Below are positions 7,484-8,064 of a DNA stretch of 8,064 nt, piece by piece. Origin of the DNA: an uncultured Methylophaga sp. (GTDB lineage Bacteria > Pseudomonadota > Gammaproteobacteria > Nitrosococcales > Methylophagaceae); assembly GCA_946885755.1 (NCBI GenBank), contig CAMPHB010000050.1, positions 1 to 8,064 on the forward strand, written 5' to 3'. Numbering within the stretch: position 1 is the stretch's first letter; each line of letters opens with the position of its first letter. The position numbers were made by a program, and so were the translations under genes. The notes below the pieces were generated by a model. That model did no database searches. It saw nothing but the letters and a program-made list of their open reading frames with translations, and was not told the DNA's origin.

Positions 7484-7523
7484 TACTGAAGTTAATTCAG
7501 CATAAAAGAATAGGGTAACAACC

Positions 7524-7913
7524 ATGCGTCATCGTAATTCAGGTCGTAAATTAAACCGTAACAGTAGTCACCGCAAAGCGATGTTCAAAAACATGGCTGC
7601 CTCGCTGATGGAGCACGAAGTCATTCGCACTACATTACCGAAAGCCAAAGAACTGCGTGGTGTGGTTGAGCCACTGATTACATTGGCTAAAACGGATAGT
7701 GTTGCTAATCGTCGTCTGGCTTTCTCACGACTGGGTAACCGTGACGTTGTCACCAAATTATTCAACGAAATCGGACCACGTTCAGCCAGCCGTCCAGGCG
7801 GTTATGTACGCGTGCTGAAAGCCGGTTTACGTGATGGTGACAAAGCCCCAATGGCAATTGTTGAACTGGTAGATCGTCCCGATACGACTCAGGAAGCTGT
7901 TGCTGCTGAATAA
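7524..7913 (+). CDS. rplQ: 50S ribosomal protein L17
   Basis: A protein of 129 residues (E. coli has 127), located near the peptide exit tunnel. The start [20 protein letters not shown], followed by [20 protein letters not shown], is the family signature. [20 protein letters not shown] lies near 63-82, with [20 protein letters not shown] near 92-111 and an acidic Ala/Glu-rich end. ATG at 7524 follows AGGGT at 7512-7516. It is the last gene of the alpha operon and is followed closely by a strong terminator. Confidence 0.98.
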   Translation: MRHRNSGRKLNRNSSHRKAMFKNMAASLMEHEVIRTTLPKAKELRGVVEPLITLAKTDSVANRRLAFSRLGNRDVVTKLFNEIGPRSASRPGGYVRVLKAGLRDGDKAPMAIVELVDRPDTTQEAVAAE

Positions 7914-7929
7914 CTTCAGCGCGAAATAT

Positions 7930-7964
7930 AATAGAAAAGCCGGGTTCAGCCCGGCTTTTCTATT
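7930..7964 (+). terminator. Intrinsic terminator of the alpha operon
   Basis: A perfect stem pairs 7932-7944 (TAGAAAAGCCGGG) with 7950-7962 around the loop TTCAG. It extends by two further A-T pairs at the base, giving 15 pairs in all. The GC-rich upper part is followed by a TTTTCTATTTAT run on the + strand. The left arm is A-rich, so on the - strand the hairpin is also followed by T-rich sequence and could stop a converging transcript. It begins 17 bases after the rplQ stop. Confidence 0.92.
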
Positions 7965-8064
7965 TATGTAATGTGTAAAAAACCACTAAGCAACTGATTC
8001 GATTTGGCTTATTGGTGAGTCAGCTAATAAACCCGTAAAAATGATGGTTTTGACGTTGACAGCC

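Noticed and set aside
7986..8064. Open - strand frame of about 25 codons running in from the window edge and ending at 7986, as if a converging gene ended here
   Set aside because: It is too short to recognise and the residues match no family I know. The two-way terminator and spacing would suit a converging gene, but there is no positive support.
8041..8064. ATG near the window end opening MMVLTLTA, and tandem TTGACG-TTGACA (8050-8061) resembling -35 boxes
   Set aside because: The ATG has no ribosome site before it, and any -10 element for the TTGACA would lie outside the window, so neither a gene nor a promoter can be supported.

Overview
This window is the 3' part of the spc ribosomal-protein operon joined to the whole alpha operon. 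All genes are on the + strand. The order is rplX (3' end only), rplE, rpsN, rpsH, rplF, rplR, rpsE, rpmD, rplO, secY, rpmJ, rpsM, rpsK, rpsD, rpoA, rplQ, and then a strong intrinsic terminator. The layout points to a gammaproteobacterium: adk, map and infA are missing between secY and rpsM, rpmD is present, S14 is the long zinc-free form, L36 is the zinc-binding form, and RpoA ends in the WPPASL motif usual for that class. I cannot name a genus.

Region by region: 1-3510 holds the spc genes for 50S and 30S proteins, with gaps of 1 to 29 bases. 3517-4828 holds secY, the core of the protein-export channel. 4860-4973 is rpmJ. 4974-5061 is the spc/alpha boundary, with a candidate internal promoter and foldable leader sequence in front of rpsM. 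5062-7913 is the alpha operon, which encodes three 30S proteins, the RNA polymerase alpha subunit and L17. 7930-7964 is the terminator. The last 100 bases contain no gene I can support.

The genes together supply ribosome assembly, transcription and membrane insertion in one co-transcribed unit. In known relatives such operons are held in check by their own products: S8 binds near the rplE start and S4 binds near the rpsM start. Both places here contain pairing sequence compatible with this, although the S8-like site has no clear upper stem.

The one clear anomaly is the 5' end of secY. A normal-looking start (GTG at 3517) opens a reading frame that is out of phase with the rest of SecY, and the residues usually found just before and within membrane segment 1 are missing. 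The pattern fits a small deletion of 3n+2 bases, about 26, near 3553. It may be a sequencing or assembly fault or a real lesion. I saw no new accessory system here; apart from secY this is a conserved housekeeping locus.
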